Below are positions 27,430 to 35,203 of a stretch of 40,865 nt of DNA, one piece after another. Location of the stretch: positions 1 through 40,865 of the forward strand of contig JACPOA010000005.1 of NCBI GenBank assembly GCA_016185205.1, given 5' to 3'. Every line of letters starts with the position of its first letter. The stretch's first letter is position 1. The notes beneath the pieces are model-generated. The model ran no database searches, was not told the origin of the DNA, and saw only the letters and a program-made list of their open reading frames with translations. The translations under genes were made by a program, and so were the position numbers. This stretch comes from Hyphomicrobiales bacterium (GTDB taxonomy: Bacteria; Pseudomonadota; Alphaproteobacteria; Rhizobiales; Xanthobacteraceae).

Positions 27430-28912
27430 CAGATGTTTCCACCGGCCTCGGCAACCAGCCGCCACCGAGCGCCTGATAAAGACTCACGACCGCCTGGACG
27501 TGCGCGAGCCGCGCCTGCGCCAGCGCGTCCTGCGCCTGATAGAGCGCCTGCTGGGTTTGCAGTACGATGACCAGATCGACCGTGCCCTCGCGCAGGCGCT
27601 GCTCGGAAATATCGAAGGCGCGCCGCGAGCTCGTTACCACGTCGCGCTGCAGCCGCTCGCGCAGCGCCGTCTGGCGGATGTCGTTGAGCGCAGTCTCGAC
27701 GTCGGCGAAGCCGGAGATCACCGCCTTGCGGTAATTCTGCAGCAACTCGTCCTGTTTGCCTTTCTGGTAGTCGAGATTGCCCTGCAGCTTCAGGCCGTCG
27801 AAGATCGGCTGCGTCAGGCCGGCGGCGAGATTGAAGAACGCCGATTCCGGCCGCATCAGGATTTTGAGCACCGAGCTCTGATAGCCGCCTTCGCCGGTGA
27901 GCGTGATGCTCGGCAGGAACTGCGCGCGCGCATTTTCGACATTGGCGTTGGCGGCGGCGAGATCGGCCTCGGCTTTGCGGATGTCGGGCCGCTGCGTCAG
28001 CAACTCGGACGGCAGGCCCGGCGTTACGCGCGGGACGGCGATGCTGCGCAACGATCCGCCGCGCACGCGCACGCTTTCGGGCGAGCGCGCCATCAGCACC
28101 GCGAGCGTGTTGCGGTTCTGCGTCAAGGTTTGTTCCAACGGCGGGATCGCCGCGCGCTGGGTATTGACCAGGCTTTCCTGCTGCGCGGTGTCGAGCGCGG
28201 AGGCCGTGCCGGCGTTGAGCCGCTGCTGGATCAAATTGAGCACGCGGGTGGCGCTTTCCAGGTTCTCGCGCGCGGCCTTGAGCCGGTCCTGCGCGGTCAG
28301 CACCTGGAAATAGGCGTTGGCGGTGGCGACCACGGTGGTGAGGCCGACCACTTCGCGGTCGTAGCGGCTGGCGACCGCGGTCTGTTCCGCCGCGCGCAGG
28401 GCGGAGCGGTTCTTGCCCCAGAAGTCGATCTCATAGCTGGCGGTAAGCGAGGCGGTGAGAGTGTTGCTTACGGAAAAGCCCTTGTCGTCGAACGGCATGC
28501 CGTTGCCGAGGCCGGTCGTCTTGGATGCCTGCGAGCGCGCGGCGTCGCCGCTCAGGCCGACATTCGGCAGCAGAGGCGCTCCGGCCATGCGCGACTGCGC
28601 GTCGGCCTGCACGATGCGGGCGACCGCGGCGGCGATATCGAGATTGGCGGAGCGCGCTTCTTCGATGATTTTGGTCAGCTCGCGCGAGCGGAAGCCGCGC
28701 CACCAGTCGAGCGGCGGCAGCGCCGCCTCGGCCAGCTCGGGATTTTTCGGGCCGCGGTCATAGGCCTGCGGGATATCCAACCCGGGCTCGGGCTTGTCGG
28801 TCAGCAGGCAGCCACCGAGCGGGAGCATCAGACATAACCCCTGGAGCATGGCCAAAAACGGACGCCCCCCCGTTTTCGCTCCCCAGCGCAAACTCGTGCT
28901 AACGCAACGCAT
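27419..28912 (-). CDS. Outer-membrane efflux lipoprotein, NodT/TolC family
   Basis: A 497-residue outer-membrane factor that lets the pump expel its substrate to the outside. A signal peptide ends in the lipobox LPLGGC, so the mature protein is probably lipid-anchored. The rest follows the NodT pattern: WWRGFRSRELTKIIEEARS, the paired repeats with ANAYFQVLTAQDRL and TALNDIRQTALRERL, and a C-terminal VSLYQALGGGW. The ATG at 28912, after GAGGG, gives a basic leader before the hydrophobic part; a later ATG at 28849 would leave too short a leader. The gene comes before the adaptor and pump genes on the same strand, and 78 bases after the metal-sensor-like gene. Confidence 0.88.
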   Translation of the reverse strand: MRCVSTSLRWGAKTGGRPFLAMLQGLCLMLPLGGCLLTDKPEPGLDIPQAYDRGPKNPELAEAALPPLDWWRGFRSRELTKIIEEARSANLDIAAAVARIVQADAQSRMAGAPLLPNVGLSGDAARSQASKTTGLGNGMPFDDKGFSVSNTLTASLTASYEIDFWGKNRSALRAAEQTAVASRYDREVVGLTTVVATANAYFQVLTAQDRLKAARENLESATRVLNLIQQRLNAGTASALDTAQQESLVNTQRAAIPPLEQTLTQNRNTLAVLMARSPESVRVRGGSLRSIAVPRVTPGLPSELLTQRPDIRKAEADLAAANANVENARAQFLPSITLTGEGGYQSSVLKILMRPESAFFNLAAGLTQPIFDGLKLQGNLDYQKGKQDELLQNYRKAVISGFADVETALNDIRQTALRERLQRDVVTSSRRAFDISEQRLREGTVDLVIVLQTQQALYQAQDALAQARLAHVQAVVSLYQALGGGWLPRPVETSDAW

Positions 28913-28990
28913 GCCCACAACCCTCAAAACGACTGTTACAACAAGGTCCGTGAAGGGAAACTAGCCTGAACGGATGCCTGTTGCTCGATT

Positions 28991-29470
28991 TTATTGCTGT
29001 TTGGTCTCGGATTTTCGTCCGGGCGGCCAGTCGGCCAGCGCATGGCGGCCGGCGGCCGACATTTGCGCCGCCGTGCTCGCGAACACCCCCTGGATGGTCT
29101 GGTCGAAATTCTGCCGGGCGGCGCGGGTCCTGGCCATGGCCTCGCGCATGGCCACCGGATCGAATGGCTCCTGCCGCAGGGTGGCGCGGATGCCGTCCTG
29201 GGCGGTGCGGTATTTTGTCTGGGTGTCCTCGATTGCCTCGCGGTTGGCTTTGATCTGGCCGCGCAGCAGGTCGGCGTCGGACGGTGGTAAAGTGGTGGCA
29301 ATCCGCTCGACCCGCACGAAAACGTTGCGGTCCCAGGTCGGCGTCGCCGGGGCGCGGATCGTGATCGCCACCGCGGCGCCGAAGAAGAACAGATTGAGCG
29401 CGAGCGAACCGAGCAGCAGCCAGCGCGAGGAGCCGCGCGTCATGGCCGGAGCGAACTGGGCGAGGGTCAT
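28991..29470 (-). CDS. Periplasmic heavy-metal-sensor-like protein (CnrX/Spy-like)
   Basis: A 159-residue protein with one N-terminal membrane segment at about 17-38 (WLLLGSLALNLFFFGAAVAI) and a helical periplasmic part, as in the proteins annotated as periplasmic heavy-metal sensors. The helices run through DADLLRGQIKANREAIEDTQ and MREAMARTRAARQNFDQTI. There are few His and no Cys residues in the periplasmic part, so direct metal binding is doubtful; it could sense envelope stress instead. The gene overlaps the anti-sigma candidate by four bases (ATGA) and stands before the pump genes. The set resembles cnrYXH of Cupriavidus in arrangement, though not closely in sequence as far as I can tell. 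Confidence 0.8.
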   Translation of the reverse strand: MTLAQFAPAMTRGSSRWLLLGSLALNLFFFGAAVAITIRAPATPTWDRNVFVRVERIATTLPPSDADLLRGQIKANREAIEDTQTKYRTAQDGIRATLRQEPFDPVAMREAMARTRAARQNFDQTIQGVFASTAAQMSAAGRHALADWPPGRKSETKQQ

Positions 29471-29832
29471 GGACGTGCTCCGGTCAGCGCTTCGGGCTCG
29501 AATACGACCGAGCCGATGCCGGCGCGGCTAAAGGCCGCGAAGGATGCGTTGGCGACGTCGAATTGGCGGTCGAGCCCGGCCAGTCCGATGCCGAAACCGA
29601 GCGCGGCGCAGCAGGCCAAGGCGGCGACGCGCGGCCAGGCCGGCGCGAATTGCCAGTCGAGCAGCACCGAAGGCAGGCGCCAGAACGCGAGTTTCTGCCG
29701 CGGCAGCGGACGGCTAAGCCGTTGCAGCACGCGGCCGACCGCGGCCGCGTCGGCTTGCGACGTCGCGTCGCGGCGCTTGAGCGCAGTTTCGAGAAATTTT
29801 TCGAACTGTGCATCTGTCATTTTTTTTGTCAT
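29467..29832 (-). CDS. Membrane-bound anti-sigma factor candidate
   Basis: A 121-residue protein with no family I can name firmly. Residues 1-70 are soluble and charged (MTDAQFEKFLETALKRRDA), then one membrane segment follows at about 75-92 (VAALACCAALGFGIGLAGL), and a short periplasmic end closes it. This build, a short cytoplasmic head and a single membrane helix directly after an ECF sigma gene, is that of an anti-sigma factor. The ATG at 29832 starts one base after the sigma stop and uses GGGGAAGAG as its ribosome site; an earlier ATG at 29850 lies inside the sigma gene. It overlaps the sensor gene by four bases. No zinc-binding HxxxCxxC is present. Confidence 0.7.
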   Translation of the reverse strand: MTKKMTDAQFEKFLETALKRRDATSQADAAAVGRVLQRLSRPLPRQKLAFWRLPSVLLDWQFAPAWPRVAALACCAALGFGIGLAGLDRQFDVANASFAAFSRAGIGSVVFEPEALTGARP

Positions 29833-29833
29833 C

Positions 29834-30379
29834 TCACTCTTCCCCGTCAATCACGTGAACTAAACGCGCCCGCAAATTCTGTTTGCCGCGCACCAGCAAG
29901 GTCTCGACCGCCGACACTGACGTGCCGAGTATGTCCGCCACCTGCGCATTGCTCATGCCCTCGCTATAGGTGAGCACGATGGCCACGCGCTGGCGCGCCG
30001 GCAATTCGGCAATCGCGACCGCCAGCTGTTGCTCGCGCTCGTCGTGCTCGGCCGTCTCAGTGGCGCGGGGCGCCGGGTCGACAAGCTCGCCGGCCGCCTC
30101 CAGTGCGACCCAGCGCGCGCGCCGCTTGCGGTCGAGACAGAGATTGACCACCACGCGCGTGAGCCAGGTGCGGAACGCCGCCAGCGGCTGCCAGCGCGGC
30201 GCATGGGTCCATACCCGCAGCATGGCTTCCTGCGCCACGTCCTCGGCGTCGGCGGCGTTGCCGAGGATGCGGCGGGCAAGCCAGAGTATCGCCGGCAGAT
30301 GACGGCGCGTGAGCGCACGGTACGCGGGCTCATCGCCGCGCGCGACCAGGGCCATGAGCGCTTCGTCGCTGTCATCCAT
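29834..30379 (-). CDS. ECF-type RNA polymerase sigma factor
   Basis: A 181-residue sigma-70-family ECF factor. Region 2 is seen in NAADAEDVAQEAMLRVW and TWLTRVVVNLCLDRKRR (about 41-87), and region 4, the helix-turn-helix that reads the -35 box, in LPARQRVAIVLTYSEGMSNAQVADILGTSVSAVETLL. Nothing is missing or added. The anti-sigma candidate and periplasmic sensor follow in overlapping order, and the RND pump genes come after them on the same strand, so the pump is a likely target. I found no clear copy of an ECF-type GGAAC promoter upstream of this gene or of the pump genes, so self-control is unproven. Confidence 0.92.
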   Translation of the reverse strand: MDDSDEALMALVARGDEPAYRALTRRHLPAILWLARRILGNAADAEDVAQEAMLRVWTHAPRWQPLAAFRTWLTRVVVNLCLDRKRRARWVALEAAGELVDPAPRATETAEHDEREQQLAVAIAELPARQRVAIVLTYSEGMSNAQVADILGTSVSAVETLLVRGKQNLRARLVHVIDGEE

Positions 30380-30524
30380 CGAGTTGTGGCAGCCGCCATC
30401 GGAAAGACCCGTCCATTGTAGTCCTTGGCCTATCCGATTAACGGGCGGGGGCCCTGAATCCTGTGCTTTGGGGACAGTGGGAATAGCGGGGGTAATTTCG
30501 GGTATAACCGGCTAAGCTATTGAA

Positions 30525-31481
30525 CTAGCGTTGTTTTGCCACGCGGGCCTGGGCCGCCAGTTCCAGCCCCTTAACCAAGCGATGAACCGTTTTGCAGTTC
30601 GGCGTGGGCACGCCCAGGCGTTCGCCCTCCCGCACAATGAAGCCGGTCATTTCGTCGATCTCGGTCGGCTGCCCACGGGCGATATCGAGCGCCATCGAGC
30701 CGGCATGGCTCGACATCGGGAGTTCGCCGGAGCGGATCTTGGCGACGAACTCCATCGGTGGAAACGCGAAGCGGCCGCCGAGTTTTTCGACCACCGTCAT
30801 GCATTCCGCCGCCATGTCGTCGACCAGCGCGCGCATGTCGGGCGAATTGTGGCGGGCGGCGTTGTCGCCCATCATCAGCGCGCCGAGCGGGTTCATCACG
30901 CAGTTGAAGACGAATTTCGACCACACCGCACCCATCGGGTCGGCGACCAGTTCGGTGGGAGTGCCGGCGGCATTGAGCAGACGCCCAAGCGGCTCGATGT
31001 CGGCGATCGTGCCGCGCTGCGGCCCGAGCCAGGTCTTGCCCTCGATCAGGTTCTCCACGCAGCCCGGCTCGACATAGCGGCCGGCATTCATGGTAGCGCC
31101 GCGCACGACAACAGCATCCGGTACGCTTAGGAGCTCCTCGGCATTGCCCATGCCGTTCTGCAGCGTCGCCAGAATTGGATTACCGGCCAGCACCGGCCGC
31201 AATTGCGTCAGCGCCGCGCCGGTGGTCTTCGACTTGGTGAGGAAGATGACGACGTCGAAATTCATGCCCTTGAACGCGGCCGGATCGTCGCTGGCTTTGA
31301 GCCGGGCGGTGCGCGGCGTTTTGCCGATCACGCGCAAGCCGCGGGCGTTGATGGCGCGCACATGCTCGGCATTGGCGTCGTAGGCGGCAACTTTGGCCAC
31401 CGCCGCCAGCGCCGAGGCGAACAGGCCGCCGATGGCGCCGCAGCCGACGATCAGGATGTTGGCGGTATTTTGTGCGGCCAT
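30525..31481 (-). CDS. Ketopantoate reductase family protein (PanE/ApbA)
   Basis: A 318-residue NADPH-dependent reductase of the PanE/ApbA family, which in its classic form reduces 2-dehydropantoate in pantothenate synthesis. The Rossmann motif ILIVGCGAIGG is near the N-terminus, and the C-terminal domain carries the expected VWSKFVFNCVMNPLGALMM, where the lysine and asparagine of the active site lie. I chose the ATG at 31481 after GTGGAAA; a start six codons earlier has no good ribosome site. There are no other pantothenate genes here, and related proteins serve as general 2-keto-acid reductases, so the exact role is open. Confidence 0.85.
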   Translation of the reverse strand: MAAQNTANILIVGCGAIGGLFASALAAVAKVAAYDANAEHVRAINARGLRVIGKTPRTARLKASDDPAAFKGMNFDVVIFLTKSKTTGAALTQLRPVLAGNPILATLQNGMGNAEELLSVPDAVVVRGATMNAGRYVEPGCVENLIEGKTWLGPQRGTIADIEPLGRLLNAAGTPTELVADPMGAVWSKFVFNCVMNPLGALMMGDNAARHNSPDMRALVDDMAAECMTVVEKLGGRFAFPPMEFVAKIRSGELPMSSHAGSMALDIARGQPTEIDEMTGFIVREGERLGVPTPNCKTVHRLVKGLELAAQARVAKQR

Positions 31482-31606
31482 CGATTTCCACTTGCGCATG
31501 GTGCGCCTGCGTCCGCGCGAATGGACGGGATCGGCAAATTTCTGTCAACATGGGTCCAGTCGGCGGAATTGGCCGTCATCGCGTGAGCAAAGCTGGAGAA
31601 ACGAAC

Positions 31607-31990
31607 ATGGCTGACAAGGCAATGTATGACCGCGGCATGGTGATGCGCCGCAAGGTGCTGGGCGACGAGTATGTCGATCGCGCGGTCGCCAATACCGACG
31701 ATTTCAACCGCGAATTCCAGGAACTGCTCACCACCTATTGCTGGGGCGCGGTGTGGGGCGACGACACCCTGAAGCCGCGCGACCGCAGCATCCTCAATCT
31801 CGGCATGATCGCCTGTCTCGGCCGCATGCACGAATTCGAGGCGCATTTCCGCGGCGCGCTGCGCAATGGCCTCACCCCCAAGGAGCTGGCCGCCATCTTG
31901 CGCCAGATCGCGGTCTATTGCGGGTTCCCGGCGGCGGTCGATTGCCACCGCGTCGCCAAGGCTGTGCTGGCGGCGGAGGCTAAAAAATAG
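31607..31990 (+). CDS. Carboxymuconolactone decarboxylase family protein
   Basis: A 127-residue protein of the CMD/AhpD-like family with the PcaC-type order: RRKVLGDEYVDRA at the start, WGDDTLKPRDRSILNLGMIACLGR in the middle, then EFEAHFRGALRNG and the end helix EAILRQIAVYCGFPA-like (here LAAILRQIAVYCGFPAAVD). PcaC-type members decarboxylate gamma-carboxymuconolactone in protocatechuate breakdown; others act as peroxide reductases with a CxxC pair, which this one lacks. CTGGAGAAA precedes the ATG. It is divergent from the ketopantoate-reductase-like gene. No other pca genes are in the window. Confidence 0.85.
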   Translation: MADKAMYDRGMVMRRKVLGDEYVDRAVANTDDFNREFQELLTTYCWGAVWGDDTLKPRDRSILNLGMIACLGRMHEFEAHFRGALRNGLTPKELAAILRQIAVYCGFPAAVDCHRVAKAVLAAEAKK

Positions 31991-32119
31991 CTGCGCCGTC
32001 ACGGCGGAATCACGATACAGAGATAGCCCTATTCTTGTCTTGAATGTGCCTTCATCCCGGGGCAATCCAGGGCGCGGTTTCGGCTGTTTTGGCCGTGCGT
32101 GGCCGCTACAGGTGACTGA

Positions 32120-33232
32120 ATGATGCGACGTTTCGGCCTTTTCCTGCTGACGCTGCCGGTCGCGGCGGCCGTTCCGGCCGTGTCCGCGCAGGCGCAGTCT
32201 TATCCCGCCCCGCCGCCCTATTACCGCGGTGCCCCGCCGGACGCTTATGGCAACAGGTTGCCGGCCCCCGGCTATTGGGCCGACGACGAGGACGACGGCC
32301 CGGTGGTACGGCGTCCCCGCCGCGACCCGCAGTTCGGCCAGATGCCGCCGCAGGACCAGCGCGGGCCCTCCGGCGCGCCTAATCGTATTCTGCCTTACCC
32401 GGACGAGGCCGAGGCGACCGTCCCGCCGCCGCCCGGCTTTGCCAAACCGTATGGCCAGCCGCCGGCCTACGGCCACCAGCTCGATGCGCAGTCGCCGCCG
32501 GCGCCACCCGCCGCCCGCTACGAGCCCGAGGTGGTCCGGCCGCCGGCCGCAGTCGGGGTTGCACCGAATACCGCGCCGCAGCAGGGCGCCCCGCAGCAGG
32601 CCGCGCCGTCCACCAACGTCATGAGCCTGCCGCCGGAAGATCAGCCGGAAGTCGGGCAGCCCAAGGAACTGCCGGCCAATCTCAAGAAACAGCTGGTGGA
32701 TTATGCCACCAGGGAGCCGGCCGGCACGCTGATCGTCGATACGCCCAACACCTATCTCTATCTGGTGCTCGGTGGCGGCAAGGCGCTGCGCTACGGCATC
32801 GGCGTCGGCCGCGAGGGTTTCACCTGGGCCGGCGGCGAGCGCGTCTCCAAGATGAAGGAATGGCCGGACTGGTTCCCGCCGGCCGAGATGATCGAGCGCC
32901 AGCCCTATCTGCCGCGCGTGATGGCGGGCGGGCCGGGCAATCCGCTCGGCGCGCGCGCGCTCTATCTCGGCAACACGCTGTACCGCATCCACGGCACCAA
33001 CCAGCCCTCCACCATCGGCCAGTTCGTGTCGTCCGGCTGCATCCGCCTGCTCAACGAGGACGTCGAGGATTTGTACAGCCGCGTGCAGGTCGGCACCCGC
33101 GTCGTGGTGCTGCCGGGCAAGGCGCCGGACACGGTGGCCAATTCCGGTATCGCAGTGCCGCCGGCGAACCCGATGGCGCCCCCCAATCGCGGCACCGCGA
33201 TTTCCGGCGCTCCACTGCCGCCGCTGCGCTGA
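32120..33232 (+). CDS. L,D-transpeptidase (YkuD), proline-rich
   Basis: A 370-residue envelope enzyme that makes 3-3 crosslinks in peptidoglycan or attaches proteins to it. A signal peptide covers about residues 1-25 (ends SAQAQS). Next is a long linker, to about residue 195, dense in Pro, Ala and Gln, which should be unstructured and may span the cell wall. The YkuD domain follows: GTLIVDTPNTYLYLVLGGG at its start and the active-site pattern with His291 (HGTNQ) and Cys307 (SSGCIRL). The ATG at 32120 is followed at once by a second ATG. The neighbours give no further hint; it converges on the response-regulator gene across a palindromic repeat. Confidence 0.92.
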   Translation: MMRRFGLFLLTLPVAAAVPAVSAQAQSYPAPPPYYRGAPPDAYGNRLPAPGYWADDEDDGPVVRRPRRDPQFGQMPPQDQRGPSGAPNRILPYPDEAEATVPPPPGFAKPYGQPPAYGHQLDAQSPPAPPAARYEPEVVRPPAAVGVAPNTAPQQGAPQQAAPSTNVMSLPPEDQPEVGQPKELPANLKKQLVDYATREPAGTLIVDTPNTYLYLVLGGGKALRYGIGVGREGFTWAGGERVSKMKEWPDWFPPAEMIERQPYLPRVMAGGPGNPLGARALYLGNTLYRIHGTNQPSTIGQFVSSGCIRLLNEDVEDLYSRVQVGTRVVVLPGKAPDTVANSGIAVPPANPMAPPNRGTAISGAPLPPLR

Positions 33233-33270
33233 GGCTGATTGTCTTAAAGTTAGATCGAAGCTTCTATTCC

Positions 33271-33344
33271 GTCATCCTGAGGCGGCCGCCAACGGGTCCG
33301 CGCGAAGCGCGGCCCGATGGTAAACTCCGCGGCTCTCGAAGGAT
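33271..33344. repeat. Palindromic intergenic repeat (GTCATCCTGAGG ... CTCGAAGGAT type)
   Basis: The ends GTCATCCTGAGG and CTCGAAGGAT are those of a repeat I know from many Hyphomicrobiales genomes. Inside is a near-perfect stem, bases 33293-33303 pairing with 33307-33316 around a GAA loop with one bulged T. It lies between two converging genes and could stop transcription from both sides. There is no flanking run of T. Confidence 0.75.
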
Positions 33345-33363
33345 ATTCAAGTGAGCGGCGCTG

Positions 33364-33741
33364 TTATTTGTCCAACAGCGACAGCAGCGCCATCCGCAAC
33401 TCGATCTCGGTGAACGGCTTGCGCAAGACCTGCACCCCACGGTGGCGCAGGCCGGCCGGCGGCTCATAGCCCGTGACAAAAATGAAGGGGATGCCGCGCA
33501 GGCGCAGCTTGTCGGCGACATCCGTCGCATAGGCGCCATTGATGTTGAGATCCAGCAAAGCGCCGTCGAGATCGGGCATTTCCGCAAGCTGGAGCGCCGA
33601 CTTCATATTGTTGACCGGCCCGATGACGTGAAGCCCCAAGGCCTCGAGTTGCTCCTCGAGCATCATGGCGATGAACGGCTCGTCCTCCAGAACGAGAACA
33701 TTGCGCCGCCGTTTCGGTTTATCGGGCATCGGATTTACCAT
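33364..33741 (-). CDS. Single-domain response regulator
   Basis: A 125-residue receiver domain with no output domain. The acidic pocket is Glu19-Asp20-Glu21 (VLEDEPF), the phosphate acceptor Asp64 (LLDLNING), and the switch residues Thr90 (FVTGYE) and Lys108 (LRKPF). It may work by protein contact, as CheY- or DivK-like proteins do, or pass phosphate on. The start overlaps the end of the pdxA-like gene by 23 bases (11 if the ATG four codons later is used), with no strong ribosome site for either, so translation may depend on the upstream gene. No histidine kinase is near. Confidence 0.85.
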   Translation of the reverse strand: MVNPMPDKPKRRRNVLVLEDEPFIAMMLEEQLEALGLHVIGPVNNMKSALQLAEMPDLDGALLDLNINGAYATDVADKLRLRGIPFIFVTGYEPPAGLRHRGVQVLRKPFTEIELRMALLSLLDK

Positions 33742-34720
33742 CGGAGACGCGCGCCAGTCGCGTCACCGCCTCGATCACCGCGCCCGCATCGGCAATACCC
33801 TGGCCGGCGATGTCGTGCGCGCTGCCATGGGCAACGGAAGAGAACAGAATCGGCGAGCCGATTGATAAGCCCGCAGTGCGGTTGAAGGCCTGTAGCTTGG
33901 CGGCGATGTGGCCCTGGTCGTGCAGCATCACGATGAAGGCGTCGCAACCCTTTTTGCGGAACATGGTGTCGGCGCCGAACGGCCCGCTGGCCGCGATGCC
34001 GGAGACAGCCGCCTGGCGAATCGCAGGCGCGATGATCTCGATCTCCTCAGCTCCGAACATGCCCTCTTCGCCGGCATGCGGATTGAGCCCGCTCACGAAA
34101 ATGCGGGGCTTGGCTAGCCCAAGTTTTTTCAGCGCCGTGTCAGTGACGCGGATTACCCGCTCGACATGCTCGCGTGTGATCAGCGCGAGCGCCTCGCGCA
34201 CGCTCACATGCAGTGTCGCATGCACGATGCGCGTTTCGTCGAAACAGATCATCAGATAAACGTCGTTGACCGGCGTCCCCGTTTCGCGCGCGACGAACGA
34301 GGGATAGCCGTCGAAGGCGACGCCGGCGGCGGCGATCGAGCGTTCGGTCTGCGGCGCCGCCACCACGGCATCGACATCGCCAGCGTGCGCCGCCTGGATG
34401 GCGCGGCGGGCGCTGGCCAGCGAAGCGCGGCCGTAAGCGGCATCGACGGTGCCGAACTTGACCGCCATATTGGCACCGTCGCTGGCGTTGAGCAGGTTGA
34501 CGACGCTGCCCGACCAGTCGGCATCGCCGGCGTTCGCGATCACGCGGAATCGCGGCGACAGGCGGGAGGCCCGCGCATGCAACTCCACCGCGGCCGGATC
34601 GCCCACGAGCAATGGCCGGCAGGCGGCGCGCACGCGCGCATCGAGCGCGGCCTTGAGCGCGATCTCCGGGCCAATCCCGGCCGGGTCCCCGGTGGCAATG
34701 GCTATTCTCGGCAAGCTCAT
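33719..34720 (-). CDS. PdxA-family 4-phosphoerythronate/4-hydroxythreonine-phosphate dehydrogenase
   Basis: A 333-residue NAD-dependent dehydrogenase of the PdxA family. It opens IAIATGDPAGIGPEIALKA; metal ligands are expected in ATLHVSVREA, GLNPHAGEEGMFG and VMLHDQGHIAAKLQAF. TGGAAGAA precedes the ATG at 34720; the frame is open much further but that part crosses the MAPEG gene. In Alphaproteobacteria the pyridoxine pdxA usually sits with ksgA, surA or lptD; none is here, so this may be a second, catabolic member such as PdxA2 or the terephthalate diol dehydrogenase TphB (inference). The family is certain and the substrate is not. The response regulator overlaps its 3' end. Confidence 0.88.
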   Translation of the reverse strand: MSLPRIAIATGDPAGIGPEIALKAALDARVRAACRPLLVGDPAAVELHARASRLSPRFRVIANAGDADWSGSVVNLLNASDGANMAVKFGTVDAAYGRASLASARRAIQAAHAGDVDAVVAAPQTERSIAAAGVAFDGYPSFVARETGTPVNDVYLMICFDETRIVHATLHVSVREALALITREHVERVIRVTDTALKKLGLAKPRIFVSGLNPHAGEEGMFGAEEIEIIAPAIRQAAVSGIAASGPFGADTMFRKKGCDAFIVMLHDQGHIAAKLQAFNRTAGLSIGSPILFSSVAHGSAHDIAGQGIADAGAVIEAVTRLARVSDGKSDAR

Positions 34721-34804
34721 CGCGGTTCTTCCATAGACAGCGTGGCCGCCTATAATGACTGGCCCGCTCGCGTGGCAGGATAACAACCCAGAGGCCGTTC
34801 GAAT

Positions 34805-35200
34805 ATGCCGCATTACACCGCACTGGTCACCGTATTGGCGGTCGTTCTGTATTTCTACACCGGGCTGCTGGTCGCCAAGGCGCGCGCGAAATTCGGCGTT
34901 AAGGCGCCGGCGACGACGGGCAATCCCGATTTCGAGCGCGTGTTCCGCGTGCAGATGAACACGCTGGAATGGATGCCGATCTTCCTGCCGCTGCTGTGGT
35001 TTTTCGTGCTCTATGTCAACGACTGGGGCGCCGCGTTGCTGGGCCTGGTCTGGCTCGCCGGCCGCATCCTCTACATCCGCGGCTATACCGAGGCGGCCGA
35101 CCAGCGCCACAAGGGCTTCGCGATGCAAGCCTTCGCCTGCGGCGCGCTGCTGATCGGCACGCTCATCGGCATCGTCTGGGGCATGGCGCACGGCTGGTGA
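34805..35200 (+). CDS. MAPEG family membrane protein
   Basis: A 131-residue protein with four membrane segments, like the glutathione-dependent MAPEG proteins (microsomal GST and relatives). The family mark RVQMNTLEW (about residues 47-55) carries the Arg, Asn and Glu thought to hold glutathione. It starts divergently from the pdxA-like gene, with 84 bases between them, and its stop lies only three bases from the stop of the luciferase-like gene. Its role could be removal of electrophiles or peroxides. The family call is firm and the function open. Confidence 0.88.
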   Translation: MPHYTALVTVLAVVLYFYTGLLVAKARAKFGVKAPATTGNPDFERVFRVQMNTLEWMPIFLPLLWFFVLYVNDWGAALLGLVWLAGRILYIRGYTEAADQRHKGFAMQAFACGALLIGTLIGIVWGMAHGW

Positions 35201-35203
35201 GTC

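Noticed and set aside
28934-28943. Small palindrome TGTTACAACA before the outer-membrane factor gene
   Set aside because: Ten bases are too short to call an operator without comparison; I also looked here for an ECF promoter and found none.
30415-30441. Possible sigma-70 promoter for the ECF operon (minus strand, TACAAT with TTAATC 15 bases upstream)
   Set aside because: The -10 box is good but the -35 box is poor and the spacing is short; not enough to list as a feature.
34721-35191. Upstream extension of the pdxA-like frame
   Set aside because: It runs antisense to the MAPEG gene and has no PdxA character; the ATG at 34720 has a good ribosome site.
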